The notes below the pieces were generated by a model that had not been told where the DNA came from, did not search any database, and worked only from the letters and a program-made list of their open reading frames with translations. A program made the translations under genes and the position numbers. 64,000 bases of DNA from Argentina anserina (taxonomy: Eukaryota; Streptophyta; Magnoliopsida; Rosales; Rosaceae): NCBI RefSeq assembly GCF_933775445.1, contig NW_026089462.1, positions 1-64,000 of the forward strand, read 5' to 3'. Below, one piece after another: positions 26,348 through 39,700 of the stretch. Every line of letters begins with the position of its first letter. Within the stretch, counting starts at the first letter, position 1.

Positions 26348-28861
26348 TACAGAAAGATACTCAAACGAGAAATGAAAACATCAACAATTGGAATAGTAAA
26401 GATACGCAAACGAAGTAAAGATACTCAGTTTGAAAGAAACACACTCCCACACTTGCAAAACTCTCAAATACAATAGAAACTCGCATCAGAAGCCTTACAG
26501 AAAGATACTCAAACGAGAAATGAAAAGATACACAATTGGAATAGTAAAGATACGCAAACGATGTAAAGATACTCAGTTTGAAAGAAACACACTCCCACAC
26601 TTGCAAAACTCTCAAATTCAATAGAAACTCGCATCAGAAGCCTTACAGAAAGATACTCAAACGAGAAATGAAAAGATACACAATTGGAATAGTAAAGATA
26701 CGCAAACGATGTAAAGATACACAATTGGAATAGTAAAGATACGCAAACGATGTAAAGATACTCAGTTTGAAAGAAACACACTCCCACACTTGCAAAACTC
26801 TCAAATTCAATAGAAACTCGCATCAGAAAGCCTTACAGAAAGATACTCAAACGAGAAATGAAAACATACACAATTGGAATAGTAAAGATACGCAAACGAT
26901 GTAAAGATACTCAGTTTGAAAGAAACACACTCCCACACTTGCAAAACTCTCAAATTCAATAGAAACTCGCATCAGAAAGCCTTACAGAAAGATACTCAAA
27001 CGAGAAATGAAAACATACACAATTGGAATAGTAAAGATACGCAAACGATGTAAAGATACTCAGTTTGAAAGAAACACACTCCCACACTTGCAAAACTCTC
27101 AAATTCAATAGAAACTCGCATCAGAAAGCCTTACAGAAAGATACTCAAACGAGAAATGAAAACATACACAATTGGAATAGTAAAGATACGCAAACGATGT
27201 AAAGATACTCAGTTTGAAAGAAACACACTCCCACACTTGCAAAACTCTCAAATACAATTGAAACTCGCATCAGAAGCCTTACAGAAAGATACTCAAACGA
27301 GAAATGAAAAGATACACAATTGGAATAGTAAAGATACGCAAACCATGTAAAGATACACAATTGGAATAGTAAAGATACGCAAACGATGTAAAGATACTCA
27401 GTTTGAAAGAAACACACTCCCACACTTGCAAAACTCTCAAATTCAATAGAAACTCGCATCTGAAAACCTTACAGAAAGATACTCAAACGAGAAATGAAAA
27501 CATCAACAATTGGAATAGTAAAGATACGCAAACGAAGTAAAGATACTCAGTTTGAAAGAAACACACTCCCACACTTGCAAAACTCTCAAATACAATAGAA
27601 ACTCGCATCAGAAGCCTTACAGAAAGATACTCAAACGAGAAATGAAAAGATACACAATTGGAATAGTAAAGATACGCAAACGATGTAAAGATACTCAGTT
27701 TGAAAGAAACACACTCCCACACTTGCAAAACTCTCAAATTCAATAGAAACTCGCATCAGAAAGCCTTACAGAAAGATACTCAAACGAGAAATGAAAAGAT
27801 ACACAATTGGAATAGTAAAGATACGCAAACGATGTAAAGATACTCAGTTTGAAAGAAACACACTCCCACACTTGCAAAACTCTCAAATTCAATAGAAACT
27901 CGCATCAGAAGCCTTACAGAAAGATACTCAAACGAGAAATGAAAAGATACACAATTGGAATAGTAAAGATACGCAAACGATGTAAAGATACACAATTGGA
28001 ATAGTAAAGATACGCAAACGATGTAAAGATACTCAGTTTGAAAGAAACACACTCCCACACTTGCAAAACTCTCAAATTCAATAGAAACTCGCATCAGAAA
28101 GCCTTACAGAAAGATACTCAAACGAGAAATGAAAAGATACACAATTGGAATCGTAAAGATACGCAAACGATGTAAAGATACTCAGTTTGAAAGAAACACA
28201 CTCCCACACTTGCAAAACTCTCAAATACAATAGAAACTCGCATCAGAAGCCTTACAGAAAGATACTCAAACAAGAAATGAAAAGATACACAATTGGAATA
28301 GTAAAGATACGCAAACGATGTAAAGATACACAATTGGAATAGTAAAGATACCCAAAAGATGTAAAGATACTCAGTTTGAAAGAAACACACTCCCACACTT
28401 GCAAAACTCTCAAATACAATAGAAACTCGCATCAGAAGCCTTACAGAAAGATACTCAAACGAGAAATGAAAAGATACACAATTGGAATAGTAAAGATACG
28501 CAAACGATGTAAAGATACACAATTGGAATAGTAAAGATACGCAAACGATGTAAAGATACTCAGTTTGAAAGAAACACACTCCCACACTTGCAAAACTCTC
28601 AAATTCAATAGAGACTCGCATTAGAAAGCCTTACAAAAAGATACTCAAACGAGAAATGAAAAGATACACAATTGGAATAGTAAAGATACGCAAACAATGT
28701 AAAGATACACAATTGGAATAGTAAAGATACGCAAACGATGTAAAGATACACAATTGGAATAGTAAAGATACCCAAAAGATGTAAAGATACTCAGTTTGAA
28801 AGAAACACACTCCCACACTTGCAAAACTCTCAAATACAATAGAAACTCGCATCAGAAGCCT
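26348..28861. repeat. Tandem copy of 23,685-26,347, one A149 shorter
   Basis: The offset from the preceding block is 2,663 up to the A149 run and 2,514 after it (24,631 to 27,145; 25,266 to 27,780; 26,117 to 28,631). The 149-bp difference is one A149 unit: the run at 26,742-27,188 has three units where the template has four. The match ends near 28,861. Confidence 0.9.
26742..27188. repeat. Run of three A149 units
   Basis: Unit starts at 26,742, 26,891 and 27,040, exactly 149 bp apart, all with gaaaacatacac. It is the shortened counterpart of 24,079-24,674. Confidence 0.9.
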
Positions 28862-31800
28862 TACAGAAAGATACTCAAACGAGAAATGAAAAGATACACA
28901 ATTGGAATAGTAAAGATACACAAACGATGTAAAGATACACAATTGGAATAGTAAAGATACGCAAACGATGTAAAGATACTCAGTTTGAAAGAAACACACT
29001 CCCACACTTGCAAAACTCTAAAATACAATAGAAACTAGCATCAAAAGCCTTACAGAAAGATACTCAAACGAGAAATGAAAAGATACACAATTGGAATAGT
29101 AAAGATACGCAAACGATGTAAAGATACACAATTGGAATAGTAAAGATACGCAAATGATGTAAAGATACTCAGTTTGAAAGAAACACACTCCCACACTTGC
29201 AAAACTCTCAAATTCAATAGAGACTCGCATTAGAAAGCCTTACAAAAAGATACTCAAACGAGAAATGAAAAGATACACAATTGGAATAGTAAAGATACGC
29301 AAACAATGTAAAGATACACAATTGGAATAGTAAAGATACGCAAACGATGTAAAGATACACAATTGGAATAGTAAAGATACCCAAAAGATGTAAAGATACT
29401 CAGTTTGAAAGAAACACACTCCCACACTTGCAAAACTCTCAAATACAATAGAAACTCGCATCAGAAGCCTTACAGAAAGATACTCAAACGAGAAATGAAA
29501 AGATACACAATTGGAATAGTAAAGATACACAAACGATGTAAAGATACACAATTGGAATAGTAAAGATACGCAAACGATGTAAAGATACTCAGTTTGAAAG
29601 AAACACACTCCCACACTTGCAAAACTCTCAAATACAATAGAAACTCGCATCAAAAGCCTTACAGAAAGATACTCAAACGAGAAATGAAAAGATACACAAT
29701 TGGAATAGTAAAGATACGCAAACCATGTAAAGATACTCAGTTTGAAAGAAACACACTCACACACTTGCAAAACTCTCAAATTCAATAGAAACTCGCATCA
29801 GAAAGCCTTACAGAAAGATACTCAAACGAGAAATGAAAAGATACACAATTGGAATAGTAAAGATACGCAAACCATGTAAAGATACTCAGTTTGAAAGAAA
29901 CACACTCACACACTTGCAAAACTCTCAAATTCAATAGAAACTCTCATCAGAAAGCCTTACAGAAAGATACTCAAACGAGAAATGAAAACATACACAATTG
30001 GAATAGTAAAGATACGCAAACGATGTAAAGATACTCAGTTTGAAAGAAACACACTCCCACACTTGCAAAACTCTCAAATTCAATAGAGACTCGCATTAGA
30101 AAGCCTTACAAAAAGATACTCAAACGAGAAATGAAAAGATACACAATTGGAATAGTAAAGATACGCAAACAATGTAAAGATACACAATTGGAATAGTAAA
30201 GATACGCAAACGATGTAAAGATACACAATTGGAATAGTAAAGATACCCAAAAGATGTAAAGATACTCAGTTTGAAAGAAACACATTCCCACACTTGCAAA
30301 ACTCTCAAATACAATAGAAACTCGCATCAGAAGCCTTACAGAAAGATACTCAAACGAGAAATGAAAAGATACACAATTGGAATAGTAAAGATACACAAAC
30401 GATGTAAAGATACACAATTGGAATAGTAAAGATACGCAAACGATGTAAAGATACTCAGTTTGAAAGAAACACACTCCCACACTTGCAAAACTCTCAAATA
30501 CAATAGAAAACTCGCATCAAAAGCCTTACAGAAAGATACTCAAACGAGAAATGAAAAGATACACAATTGGAATAGTAAAGATACGCAAACGATGTAAAGA
30601 TACACAATTGGAATAGTAAAGATACGCAAAACGATGTAAAGATACTCAGTTTGAAAGAAACACACTCCCACACTTGCAAAACTCTCAAATTCAATAGAGA
30701 CTCGCATTAGAAAGCCTTACAAAAAGATACTCAAACGAGAAATGAAAAGATACACAATTGGAATAGTAAAGATACGCAAACAATGTAAAGATACACAATT
30801 GGAATAGTAAAGATACGCAAACGATGTAAAGATACACAATTGGAATAGTAAAGATACCCAAAAGATGTAAAGATACTCAGTTTGAAAGAAACACACTCCC
30901 ACACTTGCAAAACTCTCAAATACAATAGAAACTCGCATCAGAAGCCTTACAGAAAGATACTCAAACGAGAAATGAAAAGATACACAATTGGAATAGTAAA
31001 GATACACAAACGATGTAAAGATACACAATTGGAATAGTAAAGATACGCAAACGATGTAAAGATACTCAGTTTGAAAGAAACACACTCCCACACTTGCAAA
31101 ACTCTCAAATACAATAGAAACTCGCATCAAAAGCCTTACAGAAAGATACTCAAACGAGAAATGAAAAGATACACAATTGGAATAGTAAAGATACGCAAAC
31201 GATGTAAAGATACACAATTGGAATAGTAAAGATACGCAAACGATGTAAAGATACTCAGTTTGAAAGAAACACACTCCCACACTTGCAAAACTCTCAAATT
31301 CAATAGAAACTCGCATCAGAAAGCCTTACAGAAAGATACTCAAACGAGAAATGAAAAGATACACAATTGGAATAGTAAAGATACGCAAACCATGTAAAGA
31401 TACTCAGTTTGAAAGAAACACACTCACACACTTGCAAAACTCTCAAATTCAATAGAAACTCTCATCAGAAAGCCTTACAGAAAGATACTCAAACGAGAAA
31501 TGAAAACATACACAATTGGAATAGTAAAGATACGCAAACGATGTAAAGATACTCAGTTTGAAAGAAACACACTCCCACACTTGCAAAACTCTCAAATACA
31601 ATAGAAACTCGCATCAGAAGCCTTACAGAAAGATACTCAAACGAGAAATGAAAAGATACACAATTGGAATTGTAAAGATACGCAAACAATGTAAAGATAC
31701 ACAATTGGAATAGTAAAGATACGCAAACGATGTAAAGATACTCAGTTTGAAAGAAACACACTCCCACACTTGCAAAACTCTCAAATTCAATAGAAACTCG

Positions 31801-33770
31801 CATCTAAAAACCTTACAGAAAGATACTCAAACGAGAAATGAAAACATCAACAATTGGAATAGTAAAGATACGCAAACGAAGTAAAGATACTCAGTTTGAA
31901 AGAAACACACTCCCACACTTGCAAAACTCTCAAATTCAATAGAAACTCGCATCAGAAAGCCTTACAGAAAGATACTCAAACGAGAAAATGAAAAGATACA
32001 CAATTGGAATAGTAAAGATACGCAAACGATGTAAAGATACTCAGTTTGAAAGAAACACACTCCCACACTTGCAAAACTCTCAAATTCAATAGAAACTCGC
32101 ATCAGAAGCCTTACAGAAAGATACTCAAACGAGAAATGAAAAGATACATAATTGGAATAGTAAAGATACGCAAACGATGTAAAGATACACAATTGGAATA
32201 GTAAAGATACGCAAACGATGTAAAGATACTCAGTTTGAAAGAAACACACTCCCACACTTGCAAAACTCTCAAATTCAATAGAAACTCGCATCAGAAAGCC
32301 TTACAGAAAGATACTCAAACGAGAAATAAAAAGATACACAATTGGAATCGTAAAGATACGCAAACGATGTAAAGATACTCAGTTTGAAAGAAACACACTC
32401 CCACACTTGCAAAACTCTCAAATACAATAGAAACTCGCATCAGAAGCCTTACAGAAAGATACTCAAACAAGAAATGAAAAGATACACAATTGGAATAGTA
32501 AAGATACGCAAACGATGTAAAGATACACAATTGGAATAGTAAAGATACCCAAAAGATGTAAAGATACTCAGTTTGAAAGAAACACACTCCCACACTTGCA
32601 AAACTCTCAAATACAATAGAAACTCGCATCAGAAGCCTTACAGAAAGATACTCAAACGAGAAATGAAAAGATACACAATTGGAATAGTAAAGATACACAA
32701 ACGATGTAAAGATACACAATTGGAATAGTAAAGATACGCAAACGATGTAAAGATACTCAGTTTGAAAGAAACACACTCCCACACTTGCAAAACTCTCAAA
32801 TACAATAGAAACTCGCATCAAAAGCCTTACAGAAAGATACTCAAACGAGAAATGAAAAGATACACAATTGGAATAGTAAAGATACGCAAACGATGTAAAG
32901 ATACACAATTGGAATAGTAAAGATACGCAAACGATGTAAAGATACTCAGTTTGAAAGAAACACACTCCCACACTTGCAAAACTCTCAAATTCAATAGAGA
33001 CTCGCATTAGAAAGCCTTACAAAAAGATACTCAAACGAGAAATGAAAAGATACACAATTGGAATAGTAAAGATACGCAAACAATGTAAAGATACACAATT
33101 GGAATAGTAAAGATACGCAAACGATGTAAAGATACACAATTGGAATAGTAAAGATACCCAAAAGATGTAAAGATACTCAGTTTGAAAGAAACACACTCCC
33201 ACACTTGCAAAACTCTCAAATACAATAGAAACTCGCATCAGAAGCCTTACAGAAAGATACTCAAACGAGAAATGAAAAGATACACAATTGGAATAGTAAA
33301 GATACACAAACGATGTAAAGATACACAATTGGAATAGTAAAGATACGCAAACGATGTAAAGATACTCAGTTTGAAAGAAACACACCCTCCCACACTTGCA
33401 AAACTCTCAAATACAATAGAAACTCGCATCAAAAGCCTTACAGAAAGATACTCAAACGAGAAATGAAAAGATACACAATTGGAATAGTAAAGATACGCAA
33501 ACGATGTAAAGATACACAATTGGAATAGTAAAGATACGCAAACGATGTAAAGATACTCAGTTTGAAAGAAACACACTCCCACACTTGCAAAACTCTCAAA
33601 TTCAATAGAAACTCGCATCAGAAAGCCTTACAGAAAGATACTCAAACGAGAAATGTAAAGATACACAATTGGAATAGTAAAGATACGCAAACGATGTAAA
33701 GATACTCAGTTTGAAAGAAACACACTCCCACACTTGCAAAACTCTCAAATTCAATAGAAACTCTCATCAG
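28862..33770. repeat. 609-bp-type modules (3 A + 4 B) and flanks
   Basis: The marker module with gcaaacaatg then gatacccaaaagatg recurs from 28,645 at 29,254 (609 bp), 30,120 (866 bp), 30,731 (611 bp) and 33,031. The 611 spacing is 609 plus two single-base insertions near 30,507 (gaaaactcg) and 30,629 (gcaaaacgatg). Other private changes are cacactcacac near 29,750, 29,903 and 31,425, gagaaaatgaaaag near 31,983, and a 2-bp insertion in cacaccctccc near 33,385. A CpG-to-CpA variant, agatacacaaacgatg, is frequent here. Confidence 0.85.
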
Positions 33771-36700
33771 AAAGCCTTACAGAAAGATACTCAAACGAGA
33801 AATGAAAAGATACACAATTGGAATAGTAAAGATACGCAAACGATGTAAAGATACTCAGTTTGAAAGAAACACACTCCCACACTTGCAAAACTCTCAAATA
33901 CAATAGAAACTCGCATCAGAAGCCTTACAGAAAGATACTCAAACGAGAAATGAAAAGATACACAATTGGAATTGTAAAGATACGCAAACGATGTAAAGAT
34001 ACACAATTGGAATACTAAAGATACGCAAACGATGTAAAGATACTCAGTTTGAAAGAAACACACTCCCACACTTGCAAAACTCTCAAATACAATAGAAACT
34101 CGCATCAGAAGCCTTACAGAAAGATACTCAAACGAGAAATGAAAAGATACACAATTGGAATAGTAAAGATACGCAAACGATGTAAAGATACACAATTGGA
34201 ATAGTAAAGATACGCAAACGATGTAAAGATACTCAGTTTGAAAGAAACACACTCCCACACTTGCAAAACTCTCAAATTCAATAGAGACTCGCATCAGAAA
34301 GCCTTACAAAAAGATACTCAAACGAGAAATGAAAAGATACACAATTGGAATAGTAAAGATACGCAAACGATGTAAAGATACACAATTGGAATAGTAAAGA
34401 TACGCAAACGATGTAAAGATACTCAGTTTGAAAGAAACACACTCCCACACTTGCAAAACTCTCAAATACAATAGAAACTCGCATCAGAAGCCTTACAGAA
34501 AGATAGTCAAACGAGAAATGAAAAGATACACAATTGGAATAGTAAAGATACGCAAACGATGTAAAGATACTCAGTTTGAAAGAAACACACTCCCACACTT
34601 GCAAAACTCTCAAATTCAATAGAAACTCGCATCAGAAAGCCTTACAGAAAGATACTCAAACGAGAAATGAAAAGATACACAATTGGAATCGTAAAGATAC
34701 GCAAACGATGTAAAGATACACAATTGGAATAGTAAAGATACGCAAACGATGTAAAGATACTCAGTTTGAAAGAAACACACTCCCACACTTGCAAAACTCT
34801 CAAATTCAATAGAAACTCGCATCAGAAGCCTTACAGAAAGATACTCAAACGAGAAATGAAAAGATACACAATTGGAATAGTAAAGATACGCAAACGATGT
34901 AAAGATACTCAGTTTGAAAGAAACACACTCCCACACTTGCAAAACTCTCAAATACAATAGAAACTCGCATCAGAAGCCTTACAGAAAGATACTCAAACGA
35001 GTGAAAAGATACACAATTGGAATAGTAAGGATACGCAAACGATGTAAAGATACTCAGTTTGAAAGAAACACACTCCCACACTTGCAAAACTCTCAAATTC
35101 AATAGATCGCATCAGAAAGCCTTACAGAAAGATACTCAAACGAGAAATGAAAAGATACACAATTGGAATAGTAAAGATACGCAAACGATGTAAAGATACT
35201 CAGTTTGAAAGAAACACACTCCCACACTTGCAAAACTCTCAAATTCAATAGAAACTCGCATCTGAAAGCCTTACAGAAAGTTACTCAAACGAGAAATGAA
35301 AAGATACACAATTGGAATAGTAAAGATACGCAAACGATGTAAAGATACACAATTGGAATAGTAAAGATACGCAAACGATGTAAAGATACTCAGTTTGAAA
35401 GAAACACACTCCCACACTTGCAAAACTCTCAAATACAATAGAAACTCGCATCAGAAGCCTTACAGAAAGATACTCAAACGAGAAATGAAAAGATACACAA
35501 TTAGAATAGTAAAGATACGTAAACGATGTAAAGATACACAATTGGAATAGTAAAGATACGCAAACGATGTAAAGATACTCAGTTTGAAAGAAACATACTC
35601 CCACACTTGCAAAACTCTCAAATTCAATAGAGACTCGCATCAGAAAGCCTTACAAAAAGATACTCAAACGAGAAATGAAAAGATACACAATTGGAATAGT
35701 AAAGATACGCAAACGATGTAAAGATACTCAGTTTGAAAGAAACACACTCCCACACTTGCAAAACTCTCAAATACAATAGAAACTCGCATCAGAAGCCTTA
35801 CAGAAAGATACTCAAACGAGAAATGAAAAGATACACAATTGGAATATTAAAGATACGCAAACGATGTAAAGATACACAATTGGAATAGTAAAGATACGCA
35901 AACGATGTAAAGATACTCAGTTTGAAAGAAACACACTCCCACACTTGCAAAACTCTCAAATTCAATAGAGACTCGCATCAGAAAGCCTTACAAAAAGATA
36001 CTCAAACGAGAAATGAAAAGATACACAATTGGAATAGTAAAGATACGCAAACGATGTAAAGATACACAATTGGAATAGTAAAGATACGCAAACGATGTAA
36101 AGATACTCAGTTTGAAAGAAACACACTCCCACACTTGCAAACCTCTCAAATACAATAGAAACTCGCATCAGAAGCCTTACAGAAAGATAGTCAAACGAGA
36201 AATGAAAAGATACACAATTGGAATAGTAAAGATACGCAAACGATGTAAAGATACTCAGTTTGAAAGAAACACACTCCCACACTTGCAAAACTCTCAAATT
36301 CAATAGAAACTCGCATCAGAAAGCCTTACAGAAAGATACTCAAACGAGAAATGAAAAGATACACAATTGGAATCGTAAAGATACGCAAACGATGTAAAGA
36401 TACACAATTGGAATAGTAAAGATACGCAAACGATGTAAAGATACTCAGTTTGAAAGAAACACACTCCCACACTTGCAAAACTCTCAAATTCAATAGATCG
36501 CATCAGAAAGCCTTACAGAAAGATACTCAAACGAGAAATGAAAAGATACACAATTGGAATCGTAAAGATACGCAAACGATGTAAAGATACTCAGTTTGAA
36601 AGAAACACACTCCCACACTTGCAAAACTCTCAAATACAATAGAAACTCGCATCAGAAGCCTTACAGAAAGATACTCAAACGAGAAATGAAAAGATACACA

Positions 36701-39700
36701 ATTGGAATAGTAAAGATACGCAAACGATGTAAAGATACACAATTGGAATAGTAAAGATACGCAAACGATGTAAAGATACTCAGTTTGAAAGAAACACACT
36801 CCCACACTTGCAAAACTCTCAAATTCAATAGAGACTCGCATCAGAAAGCCTTACAAAAAGATACTCAAACGAGAAATGAAAAGATACACAATTGGAATAG
36901 TAAAGATACGCAAACGATGTAAAGATACACAATTGGAATAGTAAAGATACGCAAACGATGTAAAGATACTCAGTTTGAAAGAAACACACTCCCACACTTG
37001 CAAAACTCTCAAATACAATAGAAACTCGCATCAGAAGCCTTACAGAAAGATAGTCAAACGAGAAATGAAAAGATACACAATTGGAATAGTAAAGATACGC
37101 AAACGATGTAAAGATACTCAGTTTGAAAGAAACACACTCCCACACTTGCAAAACTCTCAAATTCAATAGAAACTCGCATCAGAAAGCCTTACAGAAAGAT
37201 ACTCAAACGAGAAATGAAAAGATACACAATTGGAATCGTAAAGATACGCAAACGATGTAAAGATACACAATTGGAATAGTAAAGATACGCAAACGATGTA
37301 AAGATACTCAGTTTGAAAGAAACACACTCCCACACTTGCAAAACTCTCAAATTCAATAGAAACTCTCATCAGAAAGCCTTACAGAAAGATACTCAAACGA
37401 GAAATGAAAACATACACAATTGGAATAGTAAAGATACGCAAACGATGTAAAGATACTCAGTTTGAAAGAAACACACTCCCACACTTGCAAAACTCTCAAA
37501 TACAATAGAAACTCGCATCAGAAGCCTTACAGAAAGATACTCAAACGAGAAATGAAAAGATACACAATTGGAATTGTAAAGATACGCAAACGATGTAAAG
37601 ATACACAATTGGAATACTAAAGATACGCAAACGATGTAAAGATACTCAGTTTGAAAGAAACACACTCCCACACTTGCAAAACTCTCAAATACAATAGAAA
37701 CTCGCATCAGAAGCCTTACAGAAAGATACTCAAACGAGAAATGAAAAGATACACAATTGGAATAGTAAAGATACGCAAACGATGTAAAGATACACAATTG
37801 GAATAGTAAAGATACGCAAACGATGTAAAGATACTCAGTTTGAAAGAAACACACTCCCACACTTGCAAAACTCTCAAATTCAATAGAGACTCGCATCAGA
37901 AAGCCTTACAAAAAGATACTCAAACGAGAAATGAAAAGATACACAATTGGAATAGTAAAGATACGCAAACGATGTAAAGATACACAATTGGAATAGTAAA
38001 GATACGCAAACGATGTAAAGATACTCAGTTTGAAAGAAACACACTCCCACACTTGCAAAACTCTCAAATACAATAGAAACTCGCATCAGAAGCCTTACAG
38101 AAAGATAGTCAAACGAGAAATGAAAAGATACACAATTGGAATAGTAAAGATACGCAAACGATGTAAAGATACTCAGTTTGAAAGAAACACACTCCCACAC
38201 TTGCAAAACTCTCAAATTCAATAGAAACTCGCATCAGAAAGCCTTACAGAAAGATACTCAAACGAGAAATGAAAAGATACACAATTGGAATCGTAAAGAT
38301 ACGCAAACGATGTAAAGATACACAATTGGAATAGTAAAGATACGCAAACGATGTAAAGATACTCAGTTTGAAAGAAACACACTCCCACACTTGCAAAACT
38401 CTCAAATTCAATAGAAACTCGCATCAGAAGCCTTACAGAAAGATACTGAAACGAGAAATGAAAAGATACACAATTGGAATAGTAAAGATACGCAAACGAT
38501 GTAAAGATACTCAGTTTGAAAGAAACACACTCCCACACTTGCAAAACTCTCAAATACAATAGAAACTCGCATCAGAAGCCTTACAGAAAGATACTCAAAC
38601 GAGTGAAAAGATACACAATTGGAATAGTAAGGATACGCAAACGATGTAAAGATACTCAGTTTGAAAGAAACACACTCCCACACTTGCAAAACTCTCAAAT
38701 TCAATAGATCGCATCAGAAAGCCTTACAGAAAGATACTCAAACGAGAAATGAAAAGATACACAATTGGAATAGTAAAGATACGCAAACGATGTAAAGATA
38801 CTCAGTTTGAAAGAAACACACTCCCACACTTGCAAAACTCTCAAATTCAATAGAAACTCGCATCTGAAAGCCTTACAGAAAGTTACTCAAACGAGAAATG
38901 AAAAGATACACAATTGGAATAGTAAAGATACGCAAACGATGTAAAGATACACAATTGGAATAGTAAAGATACGCAAACGATGTAAAGATACTCAGTTTGA
39001 AAGAAACACACTCCCACACTTGCAAAACTCTCAAATACAATAGAAACTCGCATCAGAAGCCTTACAGAAAAATACTCAAACGAGAAATGAAAAGATACAC
39101 AATTAGAATAGTAAAGATACGTAAACGATGTAAAGATACACAATTGGAATAGTAAAGATACGCAAACGATGTAAAGATACTCAGTTTGAAAGAAACATAC
39201 TCCCACACTTGCAAAACTCTCAAATTCAATAGAGACTCGCATCAGAAAGCCTTACAAAAAGATACTCAAACGAGAAATGAAAAGATACACAATTGGAATA
39301 GTAAAGATACGCAAACGATGTAAAGATACTCAGTTTGAAAGAAACACACTCCCACACTTGCAAAACTCTCAAATACAATAGAAACTCGCATCAGAAGCCT
39401 TACAGAAAGATACTCAAACGAGAAATGAAAAGATACACAATTGGAATAGTAAAGATACGCAAACGATGTAAAGATACACAATTGGAATAGTAAAGATACG
39501 CAAACGATGTAAAGATACTCAGTTTGAAAGAAACACACTCCCACACTTGCAAAACTCTCAAATTCAATAGAGACTCGCATCAGAAAGCCTTACAAAAAGA
39601 TACTCAAACGAGAAATGAAAAGATACACAATTGGAATAGTAAAGATACGCAAACGATGTAAAGATACACAATTGGAATAGTAAAGATACGCAAACGATGT

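Noticed and set aside
32325..32340. Polyadenylation signal aataaa here, near 45,683 and in the tttgaaataaacac units
   Set aside because: Created by single substitutions in an A-rich repeat, with no associated gene or downstream element.
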